Source: an uncultured Croceitalea sp. (lineage in GTDB: Bacteria; Bacteroidota; Bacteroidia; Flavobacteriales; Flavobacteriaceae). From it: DNA of 64,000 nt. A model generated the notes under the pieces. That model had not been told where the DNA came from and did not search any database. It saw nothing but the letters and a program-made list of their open reading frames with translations. A program made the translations under genes and the position numbers. The stretch's first letter is position 1. The number at the start of each line of letters is the position of its first letter. Shown in pieces: positions 63,937-64,000 of this stretch. The stretch spans positions 1,860,001 through 1,924,000 of the forward strand of contig CANLXH010000001.1 in NCBI GenBank assembly GCA_947495075.1, in the 5' to 3' direction.

Positions 63937-64000
63937 GATTTGTGACTATAACGTCTTTTTTGGTGGTCAGCTTCATAAGCTGCCAGTTCTGACTCTGGGA
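63933..64000 (-). CDS. C-terminal end of a minus-strand gene (cut by window edge)
   Basis: On the minus strand an open frame reads PESELAAYEADHQKRRYSHKS and then TAA, overlapping the end of the membrane-protein gene by four bases. The charged helical tail and close convergent packing look like a true gene end. With 22 codons visible, other open frames cannot be excluded. Confidence 0.35.
   Translation of the reverse strand, partial: PESELAAYEADHQKRRYSHKS

Noticed and set aside
1-64000. CRISPR arrays, insertion sequences, tRNA genes and prophage
   Set aside because: I saw no regularly spaced direct repeats, transposase motifs, tRNA T-loop/anticodon patterns or phage structural genes in reading the window.

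Overview
The window comes from a low-G+C member of the Bacteroidota, almost certainly a marine-type Flavobacteriaceae. The grounds are the A+T-rich sequence, the near absence of Shine-Dalgarno sites, promoters of the TTTG-N19-TAnnTTTG type, lipoproteins with acidic residues after the lipobox cysteine, and family choices typical of the group (fused ThrA, PyrR-PyrB, PPK1 with SixA, KdnB with KdsB, DUF3822, DUF6705 and head-GIN proteins). Most of the window is ordinary chromosome. I saw no tRNA, rRNA operon, insertion sequence, prophage or CRISPR array. The one structural RNA is RNase P RNA.

Layout. 1-1431: end of a surface lipoprotein and a small STAS-like protein. 1434-7872: nnr diverging from the thrA-thrB-thrC operon, which has a good promoter and a 17-residue Thr/Ile-rich leader peptide. 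7953-12431: gcvT, glsA, an RmlD-like protein, a pterin dehydratase and yebC. 12536-17719 (minus): acyltransferase, kdnB, HAD phosphatase, kdsB, DUF4126 and a RecD-like helicase. 17822-22378: an envelope protein, DUF3822, rsmD, rnpB (antisense, touching rsmD), dnaX and TMEM220. 22463-31015: miaE, then a tight minus-strand block pyrR-pyrB-STAS-rnz-pdxH-sixA-ppk1, then rpsA. 31274-32675: a BON-LysM protein and an M23 peptidase.

32958-36918 is the unusual region: a G+C-richer, decaying tandem array on the minus strand. A frameshifted lipoprotein carries a low-complexity linker and a JAB-like C-terminal domain. Behind it come two headless C-terminal cassettes. The first of these repeats the linker, including 66 bp with a single mismatch. 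Each of the three C-terminal domains is followed by a small exported protein. This is the architecture of a polymorphic-toxin locus with orphan toxin/immunity cassettes, on a lipoprotein carrier.

37065-43463: cmk and lon, then an ECF sigma factor with an anti-sigma-like protein and two beta-solenoid envelope proteins. 43513-50151: UMF1 transporter, M48 lipoprotein, GH31 alpha-glucosidase and glgB. 50318-58105: collagen-like lipoprotein, tandem msrB genes, lpdA, a PQQ-type sugar dehydrogenase, aroQ, two small beta-barrel candidates, xerD and a secreted protein. 58224-64000: GH13 glucosidase, NDH-2, an AbgB-like amidohydrolase, a second sigma factor with a membrane partner, and the end of a minus-strand gene.

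The alpha-glucan enzymes (GH31, GlgB, GH13) point to glycogen or maltodextrin use, but no SusC/SusD pair is present here. All family assignments rest on reading the protein sequences. No database search was possible.
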